A stretch of DNA of 64,000 bases from the NCBI GenBank assembly GCA_002786025.1, contig NHNW01000031.1, positions 310,001-374,000 on the forward strand, given 5' to 3'. The position numbers were made by a program, and so were the translations under genes. A model generated the notes under the pieces. That model was not told the DNA's origin and made no database searches. It saw only the letters and a list, made by a program, of their open reading frames with translations. Within the stretch, counting starts at the first letter, position 1. Each line of letters starts with the position of its first letter. The DNA is from Zasmidium citrigriseum (lineage: Eukaryota; Ascomycota; Dothideomycetes; Mycosphaerellales; Mycosphaerellaceae). Positions 33,193-43,155 of this stretch are shown here, piece after piece.

Positions 33193-36100
33193 TCAGTCTT
33201 GCCGGGAGGCTGGCCGCGGCGTGGGATCCGGGTCAGGGTCGGTCGTGTGCTGAGGCTTGGGTGTCGCTTCACTGTCCTCGGGCGCCGGCGCCATGTCGAT
33301 GACCTCCGTGTGATCTCCCGGCTTGCTGAAGACTTCTGGCGGTGTCAACGTGCCTACGGCCTCGACCTCTTTGGCGGACTCCTCGATGATGACGTTCTCC
33401 GTGTCTGCGCTGCTGGTGTTGGGTTGCATCCGGGGAGGTGCCACGTCTTCACTCGAGATGACGCTTCCTTGGCTGTTCGTGCGCATCATTTCAGTCCCGA
33501 GTTTGGAGCTGCGTTTCACATGCCTCTTAGGGGAACGCTGGCGCACTTTGTACAGTCCAAGTTCCTCGTCCTCGTCGTCGCCACTTTCAGCTGCAGACTC
33601 GTTGCGTACCTTCTCCAATGATCGACGCTTGGCTTGAATCTCCTCGTTCGACGGCCGCTTGCGTGGGCCTGCAGGCTCGGTGGTGCCAAGAGCGGCTGGA
33701 GCAGAAGCGTGCTGTTCGAGATGTGGTGGTGTGTTTCCAACGGTCAGGCCAGGTTGCTTTGCGCCGGCCTCGCCAGCACTGACGGTCTGTGAGATTCCCA
33801 GGCCTCCAAGGTCGCGTTCCAACTCATCCACCTGATCATTCGTCGGCTGTCGACTGATGATGACAGGAATCGGGTCGTAAATGCTGCCATCCATCTCACC
33901 AATGGAGCCTGACGTGAGAGAGTCCTCCCTGCTTGGTTGCTGGCTGCTACTGCTGAAAGGCCCCATCGACGATGTCGTGGTGGGACTGTCGTCCGTAGTT
34001 ATCGACTCCTTTCGCAACTTTGACGGGATAATGTTTTGGGCCGGCGTAGGTGTGGGCCTCCAACCTTCAGGAGGCGTCCTCCACTGGCACAGACGACCCA
34101 TGACCTCCTCCAGCTTCTCTTTCGTTGGCGGCTTTTCAACAAGGGCATCGAAGTGATGAGGCGCTTGAAGCTCTTTGAGATAACCCGTCACGGCCACGAT
34201 GGGAGTGTGCGAGTTGGCGTTCTTGGTGTCTCGAATCATACGGGCGACATCAGCCCCATTAACGTGAGGGAGCTTGTACTCCATCATGATAATGTCGAAC
34301 TTGACCTCGCTCATTGCATACCGCATGGCTTCTGACCCGTTGGTCACAGAGATGGTGCGGCATCGCAACTTCTCCAGTAGACGCTCCATCACGAGTCTCG
34401 ATACTGGATGGTCTTCGCAGACTAGGACATCCAGCGTGCGGAAGCTAGGCCCATCGGTGAGACTGATCTGAGAATGTCTTCGCGAGCTTTGCCGGCGACG
34501 TTGCACTCTCAGGAGTGCAGCCTGGTGCCTCGTTTCTTCATTGTCCGAGGATGACGGCGACACGTCAAAGACGCCGCTCCTCCGCTTGTGGTGGTGAGGC
34601 AATAGTGCGGGCACAAGGTCACCGTCTTGATCCTGAGAGCCCACAGTCTGAGATCTCTGCCTTGGTGAACTAATACTGGCTTGTCTGCTGGTCGACGGCG
34701 CTCTCTCGTGGTGCATTGGAATGTGCATGGATCCCGATTTACTCGGCTTCACTGGTGACGGAGCCGTGGTCGACGTCTTGAAGGTTACTGGCAGCTTCGG
34801 GGCCTGCTCGAAGAAGTTACCAGGCTGCAGAGAATTGCTGTTCTGTTGCGACAAGTTTGACGATCCGCTGGAGGTCTTGCGGCGTTCCAGATTCTGGCCA
34901 GTGCTGAATGAGACAAGAAGTGGTGATGATGGCTGTGACCCTCGACTGGGCGATGAGTTGCTCTGACTGAGTACGGACGGCGATTGCGGCCGAGCTGTGC
35001 CCTTGTTCGTCGACAACGTGCGCTTCAGAGGTCCAGAAACGACAGGGCTCGATTCCAACGAAGGGCCGGGTGAAGGCGAAACGGCTGCGGATTGAGGAGC
35101 GGACTGTCCTGTTGCAGTCTTTGCCTGTGCTTGCATGGCATCTGCGCGCAGCTTCTGGATAACATCCTTATTTGCTTTCTCCAAGACGGGCAAATTCTTG
35201 AACTGGAAGTTGCCAAAGTCATCGCCGCCCACTGGCTCGCTGAGCCGGCGAGAGCGGCCATCGCGGACATGAGGTGGAATGTGCAAAGGCATGAGATTGC
35301 GCTTGACAGAGTTGACCTGGTTCCGAACACGCGACAATGCATCGTGAGGCCGGTCAGGGTAGTCTGCACCAGGAGTCTGGGCTGGAGAAGACGACTGGTC
35401 CTCGAATTCTGCAGCGAAGCTTTGCATCGTTGCACCGCGGGCATCGAAGTACTCCGTGTCTTCGGGGTTCTCGCTAACTGGAATGAAGGAGGCTTCATCT
35501 TCACGAAGTGTCTCCCAATTGATATCAGCGAACCAAGGATGGGCCTTGATCTCCTCGCCGCCATTGTCGTACTTGCCATCCTTGTTTGAGCCGAGTCGTT
35601 CTTGAGGGTCCAGACACATGAGCTTGTTTATGAGATCCTTGGCCTCTTCCGAGACTGGGTCCTCCTCATCCTCAGTGGGCCAGTGGATGTTGCGCGCCAA
35701 GATATTTTGAAAGACTTCTTCGGGCGAGTCTGCATTGAATGGAGGCCGTCCATACAAGCATTCGAACAAGATGCAGCCCAATGACCACCAATCGCTCATC
35801 TCATCTTGGCCGGCACCGTTGATGGTTTCTGGGGCCAGGTAGTCAGGTGTCCCGACAAAGCGTCGATTGCTATCCTCGGGATCGAACAATGCCATCATCG
35901 GCGGTGGCATGCTCGAAGTCTGGGGAGGAGTTTCGGTCCGATGGGTGCTAGTATGGCTAGCGACAGGCTGCAGTGCGTAGGGGTCAGGTGAGTCGCCACC
36001 TTCCTCACTTCCTGTCTCCTCCTCAATTGGAGTTCTGCCGTCCGCCACTGAAAATCGCCGGAACATTGCAGCCAGCGCTTCGCTGTCACCGCTGTCACTA

Positions 36101-39075
36101 CGATGCCCTGAAGTCCGGCGCGAAGGTTCACGAGAGCTCTCACGGTACAGACTGAAGTAGGATGGCTGGTTCATGTCGTTGTTGATCATTGCGGGCGTCA
36201 AAGCGGGTGTCTGACCGGGCGAGTGATTCAGACCTTGGTAATCGAAAGATGTGGAGCGCGAAGATGTGACCGAGGGTGCACGACGGAACGGGCCAGCCTG
36301 AAGCAGATCGGGCGGTGCGTCTCCTGGCTTTGCATTGATGGCTCGCTTCTGTCGTCCGATGAGACCCATGCGGGAGAGACCAAAGTCGGTAAGCTTGAGA
36401 TGGCCTTTGGCATCAATGAGCAGGTTGTCAGGCTTCAGGTCACGATGGACGATCTGCCTGCTGTGTAGATGTTGCACACACAGCACCACTTCGCCAATGT
36501 ACTTCTTCGTCCAATCCTCAGGAAGAGCACCGAGCACTTTTATCAACGACGCACAATCTCCGCCGTTCAGATATTCCATGACCAGGTACAGGTAGTCCTT
36601 GCTTGAGAACGTCCAGTACAGCTTCGCAACGAAATCGCTTTCACCCTGCCACATCATGATAGCTCGTTCGGCCTTCACGTTGGTGACTTGGTTCTTGGCT
36701 ACCATGTCCGCCTTCTTCAAGACTTTGATGGCGTAATAGTCACCGGTCGACTTCTTCTTGGACAAATAGACACTACCAAAGGCACCTTTACTGATGGGCT
36801 TGATAATCTCAAAGTCTTTGATAGAAGTCTGCACGGCTCGAGGCTGAGGGTTGCTGATGACGGCGCTGAGACGTGGCGATGCAGGGCGGCCCAATGCTTC
36901 TGACAGTGCTGCGGATGACTGTCTTCGGTGATGGTGATGATGCTGCGCGCGAATGACCGGAGAGTTGAATTCGCTTTGGGTCAAGACAGGTGACGTGACA
37001 GGTGAGGGATTACTATCCGTGCCGCTGGGCAACCTAGGCTTGGCCATGCGCAAGGGAGACGACGGCGGAGGAGGTCCTCGTCCTGGAGACTGATGGCGAC
37101 CCGTACTGCTAAGACTGGGCAGGATGAGACTCTGTCGCTTCCGATCACGAGATCTAGTGCTTGCAACACGGCTGAGACTCAGTTCCGCACCTGGGGAGTC
37201 CGCACGCCGATGACTTCCACTTGCAATCGATGAACGCATACTGCTGTCGCTTTCCATTCCAGCATCGCTCTCAAGGGCAATCGATCCTCGCTTGTGCAGT
37301 GGAAAGGGCTCCACTGGAGCAGTGTACGACTTGGGAGTGGTAGCTCCTCGGGGACTGCTCGCGCGAGAAGATTCTGCAGAGGAGGGCCTGCGCTGAAGCG
37401 TTGGATCTGATGAACGTAGAGCCATTGCCATCGCGGACGGGCTGCCATTGGACCGGAACGATGACATGCTGAACATCTCCTCTGCACTGACATGCTCGGG
37501 CAGGTCATGGAGCGGCACAGCGGGATGTTCGTGAGACTGCTCCTGCTCAGACTCCTCGTAGCTTCCAGAGTCTTCGCTTGAACTCGAGTCGCTCATATCA
37601 CCGGCCGCGATGCGTGCTGCCTTCTGCAGAGCTGCTTCGATACATTCTTGCACCAGGATGTCGTATTCGATCCGGATGCGCTCAGAGTACTCCAAGATTC
37701 GACGATGGCGGAAGACGGCCTCAACTTTGGTCCTGGCCAAAGAAGAGGTGTCGTCACACAGCAAGGATAGTCCAGTCTCGTTCTCGAGCGATCCGGCGCT
37801 GGGAGACTGCCACTGCATGACCTGTTGAATACGACCCTCCGACTGAGGCGACTGTGTTCTCAACTCGCCTGGCGCATACGCTCTGGTGTCCTTGATCGAG
37901 GGCGTGCTGATCTCCATGGCAGTATCGCAGAGGTCAAGGACAAGCTCTACTATCCGCGCAAGGGGTCGGCGAACGGCAAACGATCTCGCTCTATGATGAC
38001 TGAGTCCGCTCGTCGAAGAGTCCCGTGAGCGTGGTGTATGGGCGGACGGGGTTGAGCGGCCAGAGGAAGGACTAGACGAAGGCGCGGAGTTGGGTCCGAT
38101 GGGCAAACCCTTGTACTCGGCCTTGGGGAACGGCGCAGGCGACCCTGAGTCGGAGCCAGATCTCTTCGCCAGATTCGTCTGGGATTCCAACGCATCGAGA
38201 ACCTTGACAAGTGCCGAGCGCTGTTCATTGAGAGACTCCTGCGCCATTTGTACTTCCATCTCAGCTCGGTGCTCCTGCGAACACAACTCCGTATGCTTCT
38301 CAAACCACCACGGCGTAATCTGTCGCTCGCAAATGCGACACAGGACTGGCAGTGGAGGCGGGTGATTTCCTGGGTCGTGTACGCCCACGTCAGCCAGCAA
38401 AGTGAGGTAGTTGGCGAGCATCTCTGCCCCGATGCCGAGTGAGTCCACAAGCACCTGCGGAAGATCGATCGTGATCTCGCGCGAGACGGCAGGCTTCACA
38501 TTCCACATGGTATGACTTTCCTCCCCAGTTGTTCGATCGTAGACCATGATACCTTGACCCTCTAGCTCAATCGTTTGCTCCCGTTCGGCCGGTTGAGACG
38601 TTTGCTCCTGTCCTGGCTCCGGCATTGTCTCAAAGCCCGCTTTGGGCTCCACTGGTGTCTTGTCGTCGCCAGAGAAGGCATCTTCAGTATCCAAAGTTGC
38701 AGGGGCCTTGATTGTGAAGCGCACAAAGTGGCTTTTGGAGTCGTCCTTGCGCATGGCCTCGACGCAATCGGCGAAGACGGTGGGGCGGTCAACGACCAAG
38801 TCGGCAATGGGCTTTCCCAAGATGCTGTCTGCAGGGCTGCCGGCGACGTCCTGCCATGAGGGGCTGACCCATCTGACCTTGCCCTCCAAGTCGAGTTCCA
38901 GAATTGCGTTCAATGACTGCTCGGCAGCCTTCTTGAGATCCTCGCGCTCCTCCCGAATATCCATGCTTATCGTCCTTAACATCTGCCCTTTGTCGGAAGT
39001 CTCGCCAGCAGCGCTGTCCTTCAATGCCGTTACCGCCGGCGGAGCCAGGGTATTGGGCGTTGCGGACTCGGACAT
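33193..39075 (-). CDS. RIM15: Rim15-like PAS/kinase/receiver serine-threonine kinase
   Basis: Single exon of 1960 residues from the ATG at 39075 (the frame stays open upstream but without an ATG). Order: PAS domain (~60-140, AILELDLEGKVRWVSPSWQDV), a C-x2-C...H-x4-C zinc-like motif near 250 (CRICERQITPWWFEKHTELC), long Ser-rich linker, AGC kinase from ~753 (ISKGAFGSVYL, AIKVLKK, HRDLKPDN, TDFGLSR) with a long insert before GTPDYLAPE at ~1070, then a receiver domain near 1545. This is the arrangement of Rim15, the kinase that joins TOR, PKA and phosphate signals to control quiescence and stress genes. In the receiver domain the expected phospho-acceptor Asp is Glu (IIMMEYKLP), while CEDHP and the EKP lysine remain. 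The C-terminus is Ser/Pro-rich. Confidence 0.95.
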   Translation of the reverse strand: MSESATPNTLAPPAVTALKDSAAGETSDKGQMLRTISMDIREEREDLKKAAEQSLNAILELDLEGKVRWVSPSWQDVAGSPADSILGKPIADLVVDRPTVFADCVEAMRKDDSKSHFVRFTIKAPATLDTEDAFSGDDKTPVEPKAGFETMPEPGQEQTSQPAEREQTIELEGQGIMVYDRTTGEESHTMWNVKPAVSREITIDLPQVLVDSLGIGAEMLANYLTLLADVGVHDPGNHPPPLPVLCRICERQITPWWFEKHTELCSQEHRAEMEVQMAQESLNEQRSALVKVLDALESQTNLAKRSGSDSGSPAPFPKAEYKGLPIGPNSAPSSSPSSGRSTPSAHTPRSRDSSTSGLSHHRARSFAVRRPLARIVELVLDLCDTAMEISTPSIKDTRAYAPGELRTQSPQSEGRIQQVMQWQSPSAGSLENETGLSLLCDDTSSLARTKVEAVFRHRRILEYSERIRIEYDILVQECIEAALQKAARIAAGDMSDSSSSEDSGSYEESEQEQSHEHPAVPLHDLPEHVSAEEMFSMSSFRSNGSPSAMAMALRSSDPTLQRRPSSAESSRASSPRGATTPKSYTAPVEPFPLHKRGSIALESDAGMESDSSMRSSIASGSHRRADSPGAELSLSRVASTRSRDRKRQSLILPSLSSTGRHQSPGRGPPPPSSPLRMAKPRLPSGTDSNPSPVTSPVLTQSEFNSPVIRAQHHHHHRRQSSAALSEALGRPASPRLSAVISNPQPRAVQTSIKDFEIIKPISKGAFGSVYLSKKKSTGDYYAIKVLKKADMVAKNQVTNVKAERAIMMWQGESDFVAKLYWTFSSKDYLYLVMEYLNGGDCASLIKVLGALPEDWTKKYIGEVVLCVQHLHSRQIVHRDLKPDNLLIDAKGHLKLTDFGLSRMGLIGRQKRAINAKPGDAPPDLLQAGPFRRAPSVTSSRSTSFDYQGLNHSPGQTPALTPAMINNDMNQPSYFSLYRESSREPSRRTSGHRSDSGDSEALAAMFRRFSVADGRTPIEEETGSEEGGDSPDPYALQPVASHTSTHRTETPPQTSSMPPPMMALFDPEDSNRRFVGTPDYLAPETINGAGQDEMSDWWSLGCILFECLYGRPPFNADSPEEVFQNILARNIHWPTEDEEDPVSEEAKDLINKLMCLDPQERLGSNKDGKYDNGGEEIKAHPWFADINWETLREDEASFIPVSENPEDTEYFDARGATMQSFAAEFEDQSSSPAQTPGADYPDRPHDALSRVRNQVNSVKRNLMPLHIPPHVRDGRSRRLSEPVGGDDFGNFQFKNLPVLEKANKDVIQKLRADAMQAQAKTATGQSAPQSAAVSPSPGPSLESSPVVSGPLKRTLSTNKGTARPQSPSVLSQSNSSPSRGSQPSSPLLVSFSTGQNLERRKTSSGSSNLSQQNSNSLQPGNFFEQAPKLPVTFKTSTTAPSPVKPSKSGSMHIPMHHERAPSTSRQASISSPRQRSQTVGSQDQDGDLVPALLPHHHKRRSGVFDVSPSSSDNEETRHQAALLRVQRRRQSSRRHSQISLTDGPSFRTLDVLVCEDHPVSRLVMERLLEKLRCRTISVTNGSEAMRYAMSEVKFDIIMMEYKLPHVNGADVARMIRDTKNANSHTPIVAVTGYLKELQAPHHFDALVEKPPTKEKLEEVMGRLCQWRTPPEGWRPTPTPAQNIIPSKLRKESITTDDSPTTTSSMGPFSSSSQQPSREDSLTSGSIGEMDGSIYDPIPVIISRQPTNDQVDELERDLGGLGISQTVSAGEAGAKQPGLTVGNTPPHLEQHASAPAALGTTEPAGPRKRPSNEEIQAKRRSLEKVRNESAAESGDDEDEELGLYKVRQRSPKRHVKRSSKLGTEMMRTNSQGSVISSEDVAPPRMQPNTSSADTENVIIEESAKEVEAVGTLTPPEVFSKPGDHTEVIDMAPAPEDSEATPKPQHTTDPDPDPTPRPASRQD

Positions 39076-40557
39076 GGCGACTTTCACTTGTCTTGTAGCT
39101 CAATTGGCGAGTGTTGGGAGCACGCCGAGCGGCACCCCGGGGTCCGGCTATGCCAATCTGCCCATTGTGCTCGCAGACCAGGTGTAGAGCGGACTGGTCA
39201 AGCGAATGTGACGATGGTCCCGGCGGAACCTCCTGGGGTGCTGAGCGGCGGCGGGAGGGCGGAAGCGAATTGTTGAGCGACAGCGACCGACAGACACGGC
39301 CAGCGACGGAGGCAGCGGTCATGCACCGGGGGGAGGGCGGCGACAATGGGCGGGGCGGCGGCGGTGGTGTAGCGACAGCAGCACAGCACGCTGGCAACGC
39401 AACTACTGGGTTGGCGGACGGTGTGAGAGAGCAAGCGCGCGCTGTTACCTCTTACGTGAGTTAGACTATTCAACTGTGGGGTCGTCGCGGCGTATCGGAC
39501 GAAGACCCTGGGAATTCTATCAGCTCCCTTGCAACTCACGCCTGCGAACAACAAAGACTTCTCGTACCGTGCTTCGCTAGAGCCTCTGCTGCTGCACCGC
39601 TACCCATCCAACACGTGTTCCGCGCCCATTGTTTGTCCGGCGCCGGCCGCCGTCAACATCATCATCAACATGCGCGAGCACCGCGACCTCGACGCCCATT
39701 GCACAGTGAGTCACGTTCGTTGACATCGCAACCGCACACAAACACAAGCATTTCGACCATGTTCTGAAACCGTCGCGCGACCTCGTACGCCATCCCGGTC
39801 GACAAGCACCACGCACAGCTTGCCCGTCGAGCTCTGCGGTTGGTCACGCTGCACGTATAGCTCTGCTCTGCTCGCAACAGGCTCTACTCGGCTGCCGGGC
39901 CCTGGTTCACGCACACGTTCGCGAAGAGAATCGCCCGTCGTCAGCTCTCAGCCACCTCGAATGCAGCACAAAACATGTCAATCTGTGTTGCCCGGCAGTT
40001 CCGCCGCTGACGGCTCCTACATCCAAGCGCAGAGGCCAACCACGGCGAAAGGGACGTGACGAAAACTACTTCCTGCACCCTGAGGACGAATCCTGCCTGT
40101 CAGCATCCAATAATAAGAACCTGGTCGCAAATGCTCCGTTTGACTGGAGACTCTTATCAAGTCCATGTTCGGGGACCGAATCAAGACGGCCTAAGGGAGC
40201 ATTGCGTGTGCCGGAAGAAGATTAAATTTACGAACGAAGATCTCGAAGGCTGCCAACGACGCCGTCGACCTGTCGCTTTACCATGCGCCTCCAGTACCCG
40301 GATTCCCTTGAGAGATCCATCTCATCCTGTGTAATGTCGATGTCACATGCACCCGAAATTCTCCTGACCAACGCCCGACATGCACCGGTGACGCTCGCAC
40401 AAAAGGCCTGAGGCAAGTTCGCGTCAGCGGAGTCGTTTCATCGCTATCAGACTTTCACCAACCTTTACAGCCTGGCCTTGTCACATCTGATTGACTTTTG
40501 GCTCTTCAACCTGAGAATTGAGCGCCTCCCTGCATCCCTGGTCGCACAAGCATCTTA
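39076..40557. other. Long upstream region of the Rim15-like gene
   Basis: About 1.5 kb with no convincing gene. GC-rich with pyrimidine and CAA runs. A short ATG frame at 39670-39705 followed by GTGAGT looks like a first exon but no second exon could be found. Confidence 0.35.
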
Positions 40558-40878
40558 TCAGCAATTCACCCTTTCACATGTCACGACAAGACGACTTTGC
40601 TTACCGTATTTCGTTCTGTCACCAAGTCCTAGCCTCTCGTACTCTTCCTTTCTCCTTTGCTTCTCAACCTCTTTGGCTTTTAGCTTTTCAAACTCGCTCT
40701 CATTATCTGCTATTCTCTCGCCCCCAGTCATCTTGGACTTCGCCTTGTCCATGATCTTTCCGATCGAGGACTTCCGCTGACTTTCCAGGAGAGGTTGCGA
40801 GCCGGAATCAATCGACGTGTTGCCTGCTCTGGACGACGATTCCATGGATTGAGACGACGCTCTTGAAGGCGACGGCAT
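40558..40878 (-). CDS. Small hypothetical Ser-rich/charged protein
   Basis: Open frame of 106 residues from the ATG at 40878 (another in-frame ATG at 40977 would add 33 residues). The first half is Ser-rich (SRASSQSMESSSRAGNTS). The second is strongly charged, KSKMTGGERIADNESEFEKL and EKQRRKEEYERLGLGDRTKYG, which looks like genuine helical coding sequence. A good donor (G|GTAAGC) follows that last motif, so the final 14 residues may be intron and a short last exon may lie at about 40450-40520. No domain, signal peptide or membrane segment. Function unknown. Confidence 0.5.
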   Translation of the reverse strand: MPSPSRASSQSMESSSRAGNTSIDSGSQPLLESQRKSSIGKIMDKAKSKMTGGERIADNESEFEKLKAKEVEKQRRKEEYERLGLGDRTKYGKQSRLVVTCERVNC

Positions 40879-40978
40879 TGTGAGGGCTCTGGAGTTGTCG
40901 ATCTCGTGGACAACAATGTGCTTGAGCTGGTTGCTCACGATACGGCTTGATGAAAGTTGATTGGGATGTGAAGACAAT

Positions 40979-41848
40979 TGTCCTCGTACAGGAAGCTGGG
41001 GCAGATCTGAATGTGAGAAGCAGGCCTGGCGATATTCTGATGAGTATCACTGAGGTAGGCGGTTTGACTCACTCTCATTTATACTACTTCATGAACCTCT
41101 TCATGGCTTATTGCAATGCAACCGAACACCGAAGCGAACGCACCCTGATGATTCACCGTCGCTGCCCAAAAGCATGAGGTGTCGGAGTTGACGCATTCGC
41201 GTTGCCTGATACTACGACTCATAGAGGGTGCCTGGCACTTGTGCGCCGAGATTGTTCAGCCGCATGACTTCGACGTAGCAATATTGTCGGCTAACATGGC
41301 CAGCCAAGCTTGTTGTCATGCACCTGAGCTCCAGGCAGACGATTCGACGCTGAAAAGATGGCGTCGGAGTTCGGAATTCAACGCAAGAATATCGTTGCCT
41401 GAGGATCGTTGCGTAGCCCCATGTCAACGAGATAAGACAAGCGAGACCCTCCACACTTCGTCTTCACATGGTTTCCAGAACGCTCACTGCATCGCAATGC
41501 CATGTGCCCATCGACAGAACATCGCAGGTGTGGCGCTTGTGTGGCGCCCACGTGGCAGTTGACGCGCTGTCAGAAGTCGCGACGCGGCCGAGCAAGTCCT
41601 GCTCTTGAGACGTCGAACAGAACACTCGTGATGCTCCACAACGTTCTAGCAGGAGCACAACGAGGACGATAGTACTACCAAGCCCATAGAGTTATAGACA
41701 GTATCATCGCCATGCCTCCCTCTCACTTCCTCCCACATTCACAACTGAAACCACCAAAGTCCACGCAACCTGGGCAAAGTGAGAACCAGAAAAATTTTAG
41801 CTTCGAGACTAGTGCACAGTATATTTGACGGCAGTGAATGCTTTCAAG
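40979..41848. other. Intergenic, no gene seen
   Basis: About 870 bases between the small hypothetical gene and MTD1, transcribed divergently. No supported frame. Confidence 0.4.
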
Positions 41849-43061
41849 ATGCAGACCACCGCCCACAACAAGAACCTCGCCATCCCCCGGCGCCCCCTCC
41901 ACCAATCTCGCTCCTTCTCCTACGACTCCCCTCTCAGCATGGCCGCGCCGCAGCCTCTGTGCAAAGTCGTGCTCGCCAACAACATCGCCAAGAACCTCCT
42001 GCAGGAGGTCGCGGCCGGTATCAAAGCGCTCGAACGCCCGCCACAGTTGCATGGCTATCTGGCGAATCGCGACCCCGCCGGTCGCATGTATGCGGACTGG
42101 ACGGCCAAGACGTGCAAGGACAAGTAGGCGATCCGATCACTTCTCACTAGACATGTGAAATTTTGTGACTAACCGCATGCTTCCGAAAGTGGTGTCGATT
42201 TCACTCTCCACGAAGTGAACGCAGAAGAACTCGAGGAAGCCTTGCGTCAAGCCAACAAGGACGACGAAATCGACGGAATCATCGTCTACTACCCAGTCTT
42301 CAACTCCCAGCGGGACCGCACTCTCCAATGGACCGTCAGCCTGTACAAAGACATCGAGGGCCTGTCCCCCCAACTCATCAGCAACATGTACCAGAACATC
42401 CGCTTCCTGGATCCGCCGACCAATACGATGAAGTCTATCCTGCCTTGCACGCCACTCGCCATTATCAAGATCTTGGAGCACTTGCATGTCTATAATAACA
42501 TTCTAGACTATGGCAAGCGCCTGTTCGGGAGGCGAATCACGGTGATCAACCGGAGTGAGGTTGTCGGTCGACCTCTGGCGGCGTTGTTAGCGAACGATGG
42601 AGCGGAGGTCTACAGTGTCGATATCACTGGTGTGCAGCAGTTCACTCGCGGATCTGGGCTTAAGAAGCAGAAGCACGAGGTCATTGACAAGCCCAGCTTG
42701 GCTTTGAGAGATGTGCTTCGGATCAGCGACGTTGTCATCAGTGGTGTCCCTGGCGACAAGTACAAGGTGCCCACGGAGCTTGTCAGAGACGGTGCTATCT
42801 GCATCAACTTCTCCAGCGAGAAGGTAAGTCAGGGGTACACCATTTACACCAGGAATTAACTGCTAATGATCGTAGAACTTCAACCCCGACATCAAAGAAA
42901 AAGCCTCCATCTACGTCCCCGCCATCGGCAAAGTCACAATCGTGGTCCTAATGCGCAACCTCCTCCGCCTGATGCAGAACCGTCCTCAAACCAACGGCAG
43001 CACTTCAAGGGGAAGACCCGAGACAGGGGTATCAACTCCAGAAGTTCGGGGTACTGACTGA
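41849..43061 (+). CDS. MTD1: NAD-dependent methylenetetrahydrofolate dehydrogenase
   Basis: Three exons, 41849-42123, 42190-42823 and 42876-43061; introns 66 and 52 nt; 364 residues. It oxidises 5,10-methylene-THF to methenyl-THF with NAD+ in one-carbon metabolism. Family landmarks: CKVVLANNIAKNLLQEV, the substrate-site MYADWTAKTC, GIIVYYPVFNSQRD, LPCTPLAIIKIL, and the cofactor motif GRRITVINRSEVVGRPLAAL. It is the monofunctional NAD type (yeast Mtd1, 320 residues), not the trifunctional C1-THF synthase. From the ATG at 41849 a 30-residue leader, rich in Arg and Ser with almost no acid, precedes the family start at the in-frame ATG at 41939. This leader resembles a mitochondrial presequence. 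Both ATGs have A at -3. An out-of-frame ATG lies at 41838. C-terminus is Thr/Arg-rich. Confidence 0.92.
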
Positions 43062-43155
43062 TTTCAATTTCTCGTTCGATGCTATATGAAACCGGCGTTC
43101 TGGGAAGGCTGCATAGACTGATAGAGACGTGCCAACGTCCCCACAATGACCAAGT

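Noticed and set aside
39670..39705. Short ATG frame followed by GTGAGT upstream of the Rim15-like gene
   Set aside because: Looks like a 12-codon first exon, but no continuing exon with a sensible frame was found.
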